A DNA stretch of 64,000 nucleotides from Microbacterium sp. UFMG61 (GTDB lineage: Bacteria > Actinomycetota > Actinomycetes > Actinomycetales > Microbacteriaceae): the NCBI RefSeq assembly GCF_015354505.1, contig NZ_JACAFP010000007.1:99317-163316 (forward strand), read 5' to 3'. The notes under the pieces are model-generated. The model was not told where the DNA came from. It saw only the letters and a program-made list of their open reading frames with translations, and ran no database searches. Shown piece by piece: positions 56,502-64,000 of this stretch (the first letter of the stretch is position 1; each line of letters starts with the position of its first letter). Position numbers and translations under genes: made by a program.

Positions 56502-57479
56502 TCAGCGGGTCGTGCCGTGCACCTTCGGCAGGGCACCGCCCGCGGCCGCGTTGCGATCGGGGCGGAAGTTGGAGAAGTCAGCGCCCGGAACGTCCTTCAC
56601 GAGATCGAGCTCGTCCTCGATGAGGGCGGCCTCCCACTCTTCGGGACCGACGAGCGGCAGACGGACGCGCGGGCTCGAGATTCGGCCGAGTCCGTGCAGG
56701 ATGTACTTCGCCGCGACCGTGCCCGGCACGTGTGTCATGACGGCGCGCACCAGCGGCTCCAGGCGCTTGTGCTCCGCTGTCGCAGTGGTGAGATCGCCGC
56801 GGTTCACGGCGTCGATGATCGTGCGGTACGGGGTCGCGGCGATGTTCGCCGTCACGCCGATCAGGCCGGTGGCACCGATCGCGAGGTGCGGAAGCACATT
56901 CGCGTCATCACCGGAGAAGTACATGAGGTCGGTCTGGTTGAGCACGCGGCTCACTTCGGAGAAGTCGCCCTTTGCGTCCTTCACGGCGAGGATGTTCGGG
57001 TGCTTCGCGAGTCGCAGGATGGTCTCGTACTTGATCGGCACGCCCGTGCGGCCCGGGATGTCGTAGAGGATCACCGGGAGGTCGGTGGCGTCGGCCACCA
57101 GACGGAAGTGGGTCAGGATGCCGGCCTGCGTGGGCTTGTTGTAGTACGGCGTGACGATCATGATGCCGTCGGCGCCGGCCTTCTCGCTGGCCTTGTACAG
57201 CTCGATCGCGTGAGCAGTCTCGTTGGATCCGCCACCCGTGATGATCTTGGCGCGGCCGGCCGATACCGACTTGCCGATCTCGACGAGCTTGAGCTTCTCG
57301 GGGTCCGTGAGGGTCGAGGTCTCGCCGGTCGTTCCCGTCACGACGATTCCGTCAGCACCGGCGGTGATGACATCATCGATGTGCTTCTCGACGGCGGGCC
57401 AATCGACTTCACCGTCGGCCGTCATCGGAGTGACGAGCGCGACGAGAACCTGTCCGAAAGGGTTGCCCGAGTGCGTCAT
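56502..57479 (-). CDS. dapA: 4-hydroxy-tetrahydrodipicolinate synthase
   Basis: This 325-aa aldolase-class TIM barrel has the GTTGE motif (49-53), Y139 (LYDIPGRTG) and the Schiff-base K167 (AVKDAKGD). It condenses pyruvate and aspartate semialdehyde, opening the lysine/diaminopimelate branch. TACGCT lies 7 nt before the ATG at 57479, so the transcript may be leaderless, although GGGGG is also close. An in-frame start 33 bases upstream lies in the promoter and is rejected. Confidence 0.96.
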   Translation of the reverse strand: MTHSGNPFGQVLVALVTPMTADGEVDWPAVEKHIDDVITAGADGIVVTGTTGETSTLTDPEKLKLVEIGKSVSAGRAKIITGGGSNETAHAIELYKASEKAGADGIMIVTPYYNKPTQAGILTHFRLVADATDLPVILYDIPGRTGVPIKYETILRLAKHPNILAVKDAKGDFSEVSRVLNQTDLMYFSGDDANVLPHLAIGATGLIGVTANIAATPYRTIIDAVNRGDLTTATAEHKRLEPLVRAVMTHVPGTVAAKYILHGLGRISSPRVRLPLVGPEEWEAALIEDELDLVKDVPGADFSNFRPDRNAAAGGALPKVHGTTR

Positions 57480-57486
57480 GCCCCCA

Positions 57487-57492
57487 AGCGTA
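57487..57492 (-). promoter_or_regulatory. -10 hexamer of dapA, leaderless
   Basis: TACGCT on the minus strand lies 7 nt before the ATG at 57479. Confidence 0.5.
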
Positions 57493-57508
57493 TCGGTTCG
57501 CGTGCCGC

Positions 57509-57955
57509 TCACGCAGACGAGGCCGGGCGGATGACGTCTCCGCGGGCGAGCTCGATCTTCTCGCGGAGCACCAGACCGGACAGCTCTCCCGCCGTCACCT
57601 CTTTCACGTGCTTCCGGAACATCTCAATGCCGGTGATCCGCGTCTGCGCCTGCGGAGCTCCGTCGCGCAACACCACGATGTCGTCATCCACTCGTAGCAC
57701 GCCAGACGTGACCGTGCCCGTCGCCACTGTTCCGCGTCCGGTGATGGTGAAGACGTCCTCGACCAGGAACTCTGTCGACCCCGAGGGCACCGACAGCGAA
57801 GAGGACGCCGGAACGCGAGTGCTGTCGCCCGTCGCCGTCTCCCCTGCGACGCCGGCGGTCATCGCAGCGAGTCGCGCGGCCTCCGCTTCGTTGTACCGGC
57901 GCAGCATCTCGTTGGCGTCCTCAGAGTCGCGCTTGCGCCCGAACAACCATCCCAT
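57509..57955 (-). CDS. Stand-alone EF-Tu domain 2-like beta-barrel protein
   Basis: This 148-aa protein has a charged helical N-terminus ([20 protein letters not shown]), a Thr/Ser/Ala-rich linker (about 35-60), then about 85 residues that resemble domain 2 of EF-Tu: [28 protein letters not shown], a [20 protein letters not shown] segment and RGDVI. No GTPase domain is present in the protein or next to it. The usual role of this barrel is binding the tRNA end or another partner. The function here is unknown; it may interact with the ribosome or act as a regulator. TAGTAT lies 7 nt before its ATG. Confidence 0.8.
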   Translation of the reverse strand: MGWLFGRKRDSEDANEMLRRYNEAEAARLAAMTAGVAGETATGDSTRVPASSSLSVPSGSTEFLVEDVFTITGRGTVATGTVTSGVLRVDDDIVVLRDGAPQAQTRITGIEMFRKHVKEVTAGELSGLVLREKIELARGDVIRPASSA

Positions 57956-57962
57956 GCAGTCG

Positions 57963-57984
57963 ATACTAGGTATCCGCATAGGCT
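57963..57984. promoter_or_regulatory. Face-to-face leaderless promoters of barrel and Nudix genes
   Basis: The 36-bp gap holds TAGTAT on the minus strand (57963-57968), 7 nt from the barrel ATG, and TAGGCT on the plus strand (57979-57984), 7 nt from the Nudix ATG. GATAC-TAG-GTATC (57962-57974) is a perfect-armed palindrome between them and may be an operator. Confidence 0.55.
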
Positions 57985-57991
57985 CGACTCC

Positions 57992-58531
57992 ATGGCATGG
58001 GTCACACGCGAGTCGTCGACGGTGTACGAGAACCGATGGATCGAGGTGCGAGAGGACCAGGTCACTGGACCCGGGGGCGAGGGGATCTACGGCGTGGTGA
58101 CCATGCGGCATCCGGCGGTCTTCGTCGTCGCGCTCGATGAGGAAGACCGCGTCTGTCTCGTCACGCTCGAGCGCTACACGACCGGCGTATCGATCGAGGT
58201 GCCCGCCGGCCGGAGCGACGGCGAGGACCCGCTCGTCGCCGCACAGCGTGAGCTGCTCGAGGAGACGGGATTCGTCGCAGCGGAGTGGACACCGCTCGGA
58301 ACCATGAACGCCCTGAACGGGATAGCCCACGCGCCGGAGCATGTGTTCCTCGCCCGCAGGCTGACCCCGGCGGACGACTCGGCGCACACCCAGGCGGAAG
58401 AAGGCATCGATGCCGTCATCTGGGTGCCGTTCTCCGAAGCGCTCGACATGATCGCCGACGGTCGGATCACCGATGGAGAGACGGTGGCAGCGATCGCCTA
58501 CGCAGGCATCCGTCTGGGCAGATTCCGCTGA
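57992..58531 (+). CDS. Nudix hydrolase (ADP-ribose pyrophosphatase-like)
   Basis: This 179-aa protein has the Nudix helix core RELLEETGF (86-94) after [10 protein letters not shown] (71-80). The spacing between the Gly and first Glu of the box is one residue shorter than the usual pattern. The layout with a preceding PAG fits ADP-ribose pyrophosphatase-type members, which cut nucleoside diphosphate-X bonds with Mg2+. It is convergent with the SDR gene and divergent from the EF-Tu-like barrel gene, with a 36-bp promoter gap. Confidence 0.87.
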   Translation: MAWVTRESSTVYENRWIEVREDQVTGPGGEGIYGVVTMRHPAVFVVALDEEDRVCLVTLERYTTGVSIEVPAGRSDGEDPLVAAQRELLEETGFVAAEWTPLGTMNALNGIAHAPEHVFLARRLTPADDSAHTQAEEGIDAVIWVPFSEALDMIADGRITDGETVAAIAYAGIRLGRFR

Positions 58532-58574
58532 TCAGCGGAGTGCACTGAGCATCGGAGCGCCCTCGGCATCCAGG

Positions 58575-59336
58575 TCAGACGCGACCTCGTCGGGCGACGC
58601 CGGAGGTGAGCGCACTGGGCAGCAGGCTCGCTATGCCGACGATGGCTTTGTAGCGCAGCGACGGGATCGAGACGGCCTTACCCCGCGCAGCATCTCGGAG
58701 CCCCTCACGGACGACATCGCGCGCGTCGAGCCACATGAACGCCGGAACACCCTCGTGCCCGGGTGCGAGCCCCATCCGCTCGTGGAACGACGTATGCGTG
58801 AAACCGGGGCACACCGCCGTCACGCTCACCCTGTCTCGGGCGTACTCGACGTTCGCCCAGCGGCTGAATCCGATGAGCCAGGCCTTGCATGCCGAGTACG
58901 TCGAGCGCGAGATGAATCCGGCGACGGACGAGACGTTGATGATGCGGCCGCCGCGACCGCGCATGGTCTGGAGAGCAGCGTGCATGAGGCGCATCGACGC
59001 CTCGACGTGGACGCGGAGATGCCGCACCTCTTCGTCGATGTCGTTGTCGGCGAACTGCAGCGGCAGGCCGAATCCGGCATTGTTGATGAGCAGATCCACC
59101 GGGTCGGAGGAGTCGCGGAGGCGGGCGGCGACGCGGTCGACGTCGGTGGCCACGGCGAGATCCGCCACGAGGATCTCGACCGCGATGCCGTACTCGCTGC
59201 GGAGCTCAGCGGCGACGTTCTCGAGAGCATCCGCCGACCGGGCGACGAGCACGAGGTCGGCGCGACGACGTGCGAGCTGACGGGCGAACTCGACGCCCAG
59301 CCCGGCGCTGGCCCCCGTGATGAGTGCGGTGGGCAT
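58575..59336 (-). CDS. Short-chain dehydrogenase/reductase
   Basis: This 253-aa classical SDR has the cofactor motif TGASAGLG (7-14), NNAG (about 85-88), and the catalytic S136/S137, Y147 and K151 (YSACK). The substrate is unknown; a membrane-facing C-terminus (IVGIASLLPSAL) is common in this group. The ATG shares one base with the folA stop, so it is translated with folA. A long frame upstream reads through folA and is not coding. Confidence 0.9.
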   Translation of the reverse strand: MPTALITGASAGLGVEFARQLARRRADLVLVARSADALENVAAELRSEYGIAVEILVADLAVATDVDRVAARLRDSSDPVDLLINNAGFGLPLQFADNDIDEEVRHLRVHVEASMRLMHAALQTMRGRGGRIINVSSVAGFISRSTYSACKAWLIGFSRWANVEYARDRVSVTAVCPGFTHTSFHERMGLAPGHEGVPAFMWLDARDVVREGLRDAARGKAVSIPSLRYKAIVGIASLLPSALTSGVARRGRV

Positions 59337-59812
59337 CAGCGCTCGTAGCCGAGGAAACGGTAGCGGACACCCGAGCGAGAGGTCTGCCACTCCCCCTCGT
59401 CGACCACTCGCCATCCCGCCTTGGACGGGGCGTGCGCGTCGCCGTCGACATCGAGGTCGAGTTCGGTGACCTCGAGACGGTCGGCATCGGCGATCACGAG
59501 TCGGAAGATCTCGGCCCCGCCGATGATCCAGACCTTCTCCTGTCCCCGCACCGCTTCGACGACCGACGCCGCACGACGAGCGCCGACCGCGGACCAGTCC
59601 TGCTGGCGTGTGATGACGATGTTCTCGCGCCCCGGCAGGGGTCGGAACCGCTCGGGGAGAGAATCCCAGGTCTTGCGCCCCATGATCACCGGGGCACCTG
59701 ACGTGATCTCCTTGAAATGCGCAAGATCCTCGGGCACATGCCACGGCATGCCACCCTCGGCGCCGATCACACCGTCGTGCGCCTCGGCCCAGATCAGGCC
59801 CACCCAGGTCAC
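59336..59812 (-). CDS. folA: Dihydrofolate reductase
   Basis: This 158-aa enzyme is the normal length for bacterial DHFR. D29 in MPWHVPEDL is the proton-relay residue, and [11 protein letters not shown] (43-53) and [10 protein letters not shown] (93-102) bind NADPH. It restores tetrahydrofolate used up by ThyA. Its start overlaps the thyA stop by 4 bases as ATGA. Confidence 0.96.
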   Translation of the reverse strand: MTWVGLIWAEAHDGVIGAEGGMPWHVPEDLAHFKEITSGAPVIMGRKTWDSLPERFRPLPGRENIVITRQQDWSAVGARRAASVVEAVRGQEKVWIIGGAEIFRLVIADADRLEVTELDLDVDGDAHAPSKAGWRVVDEGEWQTSRSGVRYRFLGYER

Positions 59813-60618
59813 ACCGCCACCGCCGCCCGGATCGCTGCGTGGTGCTGGTAGCCCTCGACGACGAAGTCGTCATAGGCGTAGTCGGAGATCGTCTCGGGCT
59901 TCCGCGCGAAACGCAGAGTCGGATACGGATAGGCGTCTCTGCTGAGCTGCTCGCGCACCTGATCGAGGTGGTTGTCGTAGATGTGGCAGTCGCCGCCCGT
60001 CCAGACGAAGTCGCCGGGCTCGAGTCCGACCTGCTGAGCGACCATCAGCGTCAGCAGCGCGTAGGAGGCGATGTTGAAGGGCACGCCGAGGAACAGGTCG
60101 GCGCTGCGCTGATAGAGCTGACAGGACAGCTTGCCGTCCGCGACGTAGAACTGGAAGAGAGCGTGGCACGGAGCGAGCGCCATGTCAGGGATGTCCGCAG
60201 GGTTCCACGCCGACACGATCAGGCGTCGGGAATCGGGAGACGTGCGGATCTGGTCGATCACGTCGCTCAGCTGGTCGATGCTCTCGCCGTCGGGCGTCGG
60301 CCACGACCGCCACTGCACTCCGTAGACCGGGCCGAGGTCGCCCGAGGCGTCCGCCCACTCGTCCCAGATCGTGACGCCGTTGTCCTGCAGCCACCTCACG
60401 TTGGAATCGCCTCTGAGGAACCAGAGCAGCTCGTAGGCGATCGACTTGAAGTGCACGCGCTTCGTCGTGATCAGCGGAAAGCCCTGCGACAGGTCGAAGC
60501 GGATCTGCCTGCCGAAGACGCTGGTCGTCCCCGTGCCGGTGCGATCCGACTTGTGCGTGCCGGACTCCAGCACGTCGCGGAGCAGATCTTCGTACGGCGT
60601 CGGGACGGCTGCGCTCAT
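59809..60618 (-). CDS. thyA: Thymidylate synthase
   Basis: This 269-aa protein has the nucleophile C151 in [23 protein letters not shown] (26-36), and the folate-binding [20 protein letters not shown]. It methylates dUMP with methylene-THF. TAGTCT lies 7 nt before the ATG at 60618, so the transcript is probably leaderless, although GGGGG is also present. An in-frame start 57 bases further up is rejected. thyA, folA and the SDR gene overlap in one operon. Confidence 0.97.
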   Translation of the reverse strand: MSAAVPTPYEDLLRDVLESGTHKSDRTGTGTTSVFGRQIRFDLSQGFPLITTKRVHFKSIAYELLWFLRGDSNVRWLQDNGVTIWDEWADASGDLGPVYGVQWRSWPTPDGESIDQLSDVIDQIRTSPDSRRLIVSAWNPADIPDMALAPCHALFQFYVADGKLSCQLYQRSADLFLGVPFNIASYALLTLMVAQQVGLEPGDFVWTGGDCHIYDNHLDQVREQLSRDAYPYPTLRFARKPETISDYAYDDFVVEGYQHHAAIRAAVAV

Positions 60619-60625
60619 GTCCCCC

Positions 60626-60631
60626 AGACTA
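60626..60631 (-). promoter_or_regulatory. -10 hexamer of thyA, leaderless
   Basis: TAGTCT on the minus strand lies 7 nt before the ATG at 60618. Confidence 0.5.
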
Positions 60632-60701
60632 CCGCGCGCAGGGACGGCGAGTCCGATCGTCACGATGCGACACATCGACCCTCACGCCCGCCGCACGACC
60701 G

Positions 60702-60707
60702 TATTCT
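60702..60707 (+). promoter_or_regulatory. -10 hexamer of thioredoxin gene, leaderless
   Basis: TATTCT lies 6 nt before the ATG at 60714. Confidence 0.5.
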
Positions 60708-60713
60708 CGATGC

Positions 60714-61124
60714 ATGTCCCCCGCACTCGCGCTCGGAATCGCTGCGGCGCTCGTCGTGCTCGCCGCGGCGGTCGGGGTCACGCTGCGCCTCCTGGACGGA
60801 CGGCGCCATAACGGCGGACATCTCCGATTCGATCCGGCCGACGCTGCAGCCGACCTCGGCTCTCGCGCGACCCTCGTGCAGTTCAGCACCGAGATGTGCA
60901 CGCGCTGCCCGCAGGTGCGGCGTATGCTCACCGGTTACGCCTCTGCGAACGAAGACGTACGGCATCTCGAGGTGGATCTGACGCATCGCCCCGACCTCTC
61001 CGCGAGGTACAAGGTCATGCAGACCCCCACGACGTTCGTCGTCGACGCGTCCGGAGCCGTCCGTGCACGGTTCCACGGCGTGCCCCACCGCCACGCCCTC
61101 GACGAAGCTCTCACGTCCGTCTGA
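60714..61124 (+). CDS. Membrane-anchored thioredoxin-like protein
   Basis: This 136-aa protein has one N-terminal membrane helix (ALGIAAALVVLAAAVGVTL, about 5-23) and a thioredoxin fold with the redox motif CTRC (C62-C65) and a cis-Pro in MQTPTTFVV. The anchor could place the domain on either side of the membrane. The next gene, a DUF4395 membrane protein, starts 22 bases downstream; such pairs are common and may pass electrons or redox state across the membrane. A role in oxidative stress is inferred from the OsmC gene nearby. Confidence 0.88.
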   Translation: MSPALALGIAAALVVLAAAVGVTLRLLDGRRHNGGHLRFDPADAAADLGSRATLVQFSTEMCTRCPQVRRMLTGYASANEDVRHLEVDLTHRPDLSARYKVMQTPTTFVVDASGAVRARFHGVPHRHALDEALTSV

Positions 61125-61146
61125 GGCAGGAAGGACCAGATCAGAG

Positions 61147-61680
61147 ATGACCACACCGGCAGGTATCGATCCCCGCGGCCCCCGCTTCGCAGCCACGATC
61201 ACAGCCGTGCTGCTGCTCGCGGCCACCTTTCTCGGCCTCATCGGCACCTCGACGGCGAGGTCGTTCGGCACCTCCTCCGACACATGGGCGATCGTCGCGG
61301 CGTCGACGGGACAGCGCGCTCTCGACCCCGCGTTCCTTCTCACGGTCGTGATCGCCCTGCTGTTCGTGTGGAGCGTGCTGTCCCCCGCGACGGCGCCGTG
61401 GGGCGTCGTGTTCCGCAGGTTCGTACGGCCGCGGCTCGCACCGCCCGCCGAGCTGGAGGACCCTCGCCCTCCGCGCTTCGCGCAGGGCGTGGGCCTCTTC
61501 GTCGTCACGATCGGACTCGTCCTGCACCTGCTCGGAGTGCCGTGGGCGCTGCCGATCGCGACAGCCGCCGCGTTCATCGCCGCCTTCCTCAACGCCGCGT
61601 TCTCGTTCTGCCTCGGCTGCCAGATCTACCTGCTTCTGCAGCGTGCCGGCATCCTCGGACGGGCGCCTTCCGCGGCCTGA
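61147..61680 (+). CDS. DUF4395 domain membrane protein
   Basis: This 177-aa protein has about four hydrophobic helices (about 16-36, 58-80, 112-130 and 133-155) and the family motif GPRFAATITAVLLL at the start, with FSFCLGCQIYLLLQR near the end. The CLGC pair suggests a redox-active or metal site, in line with the thioredoxin partner upstream. AGGAAGGA lies 13 bases before the ATG. The function of DUF4395 is not established. Confidence 0.88.
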   Translation: MTTPAGIDPRGPRFAATITAVLLLAATFLGLIGTSTARSFGTSSDTWAIVAASTGQRALDPAFLLTVVIALLFVWSVLSPATAPWGVVFRRFVRPRLAPPAELEDPRPPRFAQGVGLFVVTIGLVLHLLGVPWALPIATAAAFIAAFLNAAFSFCLGCQIYLLLQRAGILGRAPSAA

Positions 61681-61763
61681 GCGCGGTTCCGCCGGGCGCT
61701 CCGGGTCGATAGGCTGACCTCACACGCGAGCGCATATCCCGCGGCGCGAGAACCGGAGGAATC

Positions 61764-62189
61764 ATGCCCGTCACCAGTGAAGCCACCACCACCTGGACCG
61801 GATCCCTCGCGGAGGGCTCGGGCACTGTCGCCTTCTCCTCGTCGAAGCTCGGCACCTTTCCGATCAACTGGAAGGCCCGCAGCGAGGGCAGCGACACCAC
61901 AACGACACCGGAAGAGCTGATCGCTGCGGCTCACGCCTCGTGCTTCAGCATGGCGCTCTCTCACGCGCTCTCCGAGAACGGCACGCCGCCGGAGCGCGTC
62001 AACACCAGCGCGTCGGTCACCTTCAAGCCCGGCACGGGCATCACCGGCAGCCACCTCAACGTCAATGCCGTGGTGCCCGGCATCACTGCGGAGGCACTCC
62101 AGGAGATCGCCGCGGGAGCCAAGGTCGGCTGCCCGGTGTCCCAGGCGCTGGCCGGCATCGAGATCACGCTCGAGGCCACACTCGCCTGA
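61764..62189 (+). CDS. OsmC-family peroxiredoxin
   Basis: This 141-aa OsmC/Ohr-fold protein has the two redox cysteines C60 (AAHASCFSMALS) and C123 (AKVGCPVSQAL) in the expected places, with R39 (WKARSEG) as the conserved active-site Arg. It reduces organic hydroperoxides with a thiol donor. CGGAGGA precedes the ATG. It sits just after the thioredoxin/DUF4395 pair, which could supply reducing power. A TAGGCT about 48 bases upstream may be its -10 box. Confidence 0.92.
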   Translation: MPVTSEATTTWTGSLAEGSGTVAFSSSKLGTFPINWKARSEGSDTTTTPEELIAAAHASCFSMALSHALSENGTPPERVNTSASVTFKPGTGITGSHLNVNAVVPGITAEALQEIAAGAKVGCPVSQALAGIEITLEATLA

Positions 62190-62195
62190 GCCGGG

Positions 62196-62633
62196 TCAGC
62201 CTCGAGAGAGGCGAATCGCCTCGCGGATGCTGGCGCGGGCGTCTTTGCGGCGCCCTGCCGCATCCTGAACGACGCCGAGGCGGTAACGGGCTCGCCAATC
62301 GCCGGGCGCGGACGCAGCCGCGTCGGCATAGCGTGCGATCAGCGGGCCGGCGTCCGCGCGCGCGATTCGACCACTCGGAGTGAGCTCGCTCTCGGCCTCG
62401 GGCATGCCGCCCTCAGCATCGAGTTCACGCCCGAGACGATCCGCGCCGAACCCGAACTGCATCTCGCGGACGAGCGCCCACCCGCCGATCGGCGCCAGCA
62501 CGATCAGTGCGATCCCCATCCCGATCGAGACCGTTGTGCCCACCGCGAAGAACATCACCGCGAGCCAGACGCACACGGCGAGGTAGACCAGCAGTGCCCC
62601 GGCCATGAGTGCCACGCCGATCCGTGACATCAC
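62196..62633 (-). CDS. Membrane protein with TPR-like C-terminus, unknown
   Basis: This 145-aa protein has two N-terminal membrane helices (about 6-32 and 36-56) and a cytosolic Ala/Arg-rich part whose last 45 residues (YADAAASAPGDWRARYRLGVVQDAAGRRKDA) resemble a TPR hairpin pair. No family was recognised. Its start overlaps the dapB stop by 4 bases, so it is co-translated with dapB. Confidence 0.78.
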   Translation of the reverse strand: MMSRIGVALMAGALLVYLAVCVWLAVMFFAVGTTVSIGMGIALIVLAPIGGWALVREMQFGFGADRLGRELDAEGGMPEAESELTPSGRIARADAGPLIARYADAAASAPGDWRARYRLGVVQDAAGRRKDARASIREAIRLSRG

Positions 62634-63370
62634 GAGCGGATGCCGATGTCGATCATGTTCTCGAGTCCGACGACGACACCGGTCGATGTCGCCGCGAACG
62701 GAACGGCGATGCGGATTCCAGGTGCATACGCGAGGGCGGGCTCGACCGTGTCATGCGTGAACGTCAACGACTCGCCGGGTCCCGACAGGATGACCTCCTG
62801 CTTGGCGACGACGCCGGGACGACGGAGGGAATGGATCGGCACGCTGCCCACCTGCTGGCCACGGGCCCTCTGGTCGGCGTGCGGCGCGCTGACAGGCCCC
62901 AGCTCGGCCCGCGCGGCCGCGATCAGCTCGGCCGTCCGCACGGCGGTGCCGCTGGGTGAATCGACCTTCTTCTCGTGGTGCGCCTCGACGATCTCGACCG
63001 ATCCGAAGTACGGTGCGGCGGCCGCGGCCATCGCGGAGCCCAGCACAGAACCGAGCGAGAAGTTCGGGATGAAGACGATTCCTGTTCCGGAGTCCTCGAC
63101 CAACGGGCGAACCAGCGCGATGCGCTCCGCAGACCATCCGGAGGTCGCGACGAGCACGTTGATGCCACGCTCCACGGCCGCTCGCACGACGTCGACACTC
63201 ACCTGAGGCGTGGTCGCGTCGATCACGAGATCCGCTCCATCCAGCTCGGCGAGGTCGCTCTGAGAGGTGAGCACTCGGTTCACCTCGAAACCCTCGAGCT
63301 CGTTCACCACTGCGTGGATGATCGAGCCGAGCTTCCCGGTCCCGCCGACGAGAGCTACCTGAGTGGTCAT
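62630..63370 (-). CDS. dapB: 4-hydroxy-tetrahydrodipicolinate reductase
   Basis: This 246-aa protein has the NAD(P) motif GGTGKLG (9-15) and the signature EAHHEKKVDSPSGTA (129-143), which holds the catalytic His131/His132 and Lys135. It reduces the DapA product. TAGACT lies 6 nt before the ATG, so the transcript is probably leaderless. Confidence 0.97.
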   Translation of the reverse strand: MTTQVALVGGTGKLGSIIHAVVNELEGFEVNRVLTSQSDLAELDGADLVIDATTPQVSVDVVRAAVERGINVLVATSGWSAERIALVRPLVEDSGTGIVFIPNFSLGSVLGSAMAAAAAPYFGSVEIVEAHHEKKVDSPSGTAVRTAELIAAARAELGPVSAPHADQRARGQQVGSVPIHSLRRPGVVAKQEVILSGPGESLTFTHDTVEPALAYAPGIRIAVPFAATSTGVVVGLENMIDIGIRS

Positions 63371-63376
63371 GCGTCC

Positions 63377-63382
63377 AGTCTA
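63377..63382 (-). promoter_or_regulatory. -10 hexamer of dapB, leaderless
   Basis: TAGACT on the minus strand lies 6 nt before the ATG at 63370. Confidence 0.55.
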
Positions 63383-63455
63383 TTTCTCGACGGGAGCCTG
63401 CCACCGCTCACGCTCGGCGCGGCGAGCGAGAGCGCAGAGGGGATTGGTCCGAGGC

Positions 63456-64000
63456 TCAGACCGGCATGTGATCGGGAATGCCGGTGCGCAGTTCCACCGG
63501 CAGATGCCCGGTGTCGTTGTGCGTCAGCAGCGTCCAGGGACGCCCCTGCTTCTGGGCGATCACGGTGAGCCCGCAATGGGCCTGGTTCAGAGTCATCCAT
63601 CGCCACTCCGGCGCTCCGAGCACCTCACGGACGAACCACGAGATCACGAAGTTGTGCGTGATCAGCACCTCGTGCACGTCACCCGGCTTGCGAACCAGGA
63701 ACTCGTTGACCGCGTCGAACATCTGCGCGCGTCCGGCTTCGATCTCGGCGTCGGTGACCGAGCCGAAGAAGGGCTCGTACGCGGCAGGGGTCTCTTCGGT
63801 CATCCCGGTCGGCACGCAGTCGAACAGCAGCGCAGTGGCCTCCGGATCGACCGATGGCAGTCGCTCGGCGATGGCACGCGCCGTCTCAGCCGCACGCAGG
63901 AGGGGCGAATGCCAGACGGCGTCGAGCGGAAGCCCCGAGAGACGATCGGCGATCAACTCGGCCTGACGCTGACCTCGCGGCGAGAGCGGGCCGTCGGTGA
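63456..64000 (-). CDS. Histidine phosphatase-family protein, partial
   Basis: The start of this gene is beyond the window; about 180 codons are visible, running in frame from base 64000. The visible part has the phosphoglycerate mutase-like GPLSPRGQRQAELIADRLSG, HSPLLRAAETA (the second catalytic region) and LITHNFVISWFVREVL (third region with its His). The RHG motif with the phospho-histidine must lie upstream. The substrate is unknown. The frame continues through the whole segment, so the end at 63456 is the true stop. Confidence 0.87.
   Translation of the reverse strand, partial: TDGPLSPRGQRQAELIADRLSGLPLDAVWHSPLLRAAETARAIAERLPSVDPEATALLFDCVPTGMTEETPAAYEPFFGSVTDAEIEAGRAQMFDAVNEFLVRKPGDVHEVLITHNFVISWFVREVLGAPEWRWMTLNQAHCGLTVIAQKQGRPWTLLTHNDTGHLPVELRTGIPDHMPV

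Overview
The window is a high-G+C actinobacterial chromosome segment, most likely from Microbacteriaceae (Microbacterium or a close relative). The evidence is the gene order dapB - thyA - dapA - rnj - ftsK - pgsA - cinA - clgR - recA - recX - miaB - miaA - dapF - hflX, a tmRNA ending in ALAA, strong G/C third-position bias, many leaderless start codons, and a single GluRS with tRNA-Gln and tRNA-Glu genes on the same strand. No insertion sequence, prophage, CRISPR array, integrase, toxin-antitoxin pair or secondary-metabolite cluster was found. The content is mostly housekeeping, with small accessory genes inserted between conserved blocks.

Layout. 1-7.4 kb: end of a DUF4349 protein, tRNA-Glu, a metallo-hydrolase, an APH-type kinase, aminopeptidase N, a MarR regulator with a 3-hydroxyacyl-CoA dehydrogenase, topoisomerase IB and tRNA-Gln. 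7.5-15.7 kb: gltX, an SfnB/DszC-like flavoprotein, a three-gene operon (FAH hydrolase, MFS, methyltransferase), then ilvE and leuB. 15.7-18 kb: an MFS drug exporter divergent from its TetR regulator. 18-30.5 kb: serA, small membrane proteins, then ilvC-ilvN-ilvB-ilvD and the trehalose genes otsB-otsA behind another MFS gene. 30.7-36.7 kb: thiolase plus 3-oxoacid CoA-transferase under a divergent IclR regulator, a MarR-MFS pair, and a frameshifted ybaK. 36.8-40.6 kb: tRNA-Lys, a HisN-like phosphatase, a lipoprotein, a coiled-coil protein, tmRNA and a SIMPL protein. 40.6-64 kb: the conserved actinobacterial block listed above, ending in a partial histidine phosphatase.

How the genes work together. 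ilvBN, ilvC, ilvD, ilvE and leuB cover most of branched-chain amino-acid synthesis, and serA starts serine synthesis. dapA, dapB and dapF serve lysine and peptidoglycan. thyA and folA couple dTMP synthesis to folate recycling. RecA, RecX and an upstream SOS box form the recombination module. FtsK, PgsA and RNase J are core cell-division, membrane and RNA functions. MiaA and MiaB act in sequence on A37 of tRNAs.

No clearly new multi-gene system is visible. The observations most worth following are a dense set of leaderless promoters (20 starts with a TANNNT hexamer 6-7 nt upstream), one of which uses the otsB stop codon as part of the ilvD -10 box; paired MarR operators on a leaderless promoter; a frameshift in ybaK; an apparent codon-usage mosaic at the 3' end of ilvD; and a stand-alone protein resembling only domain 2 of EF-Tu.
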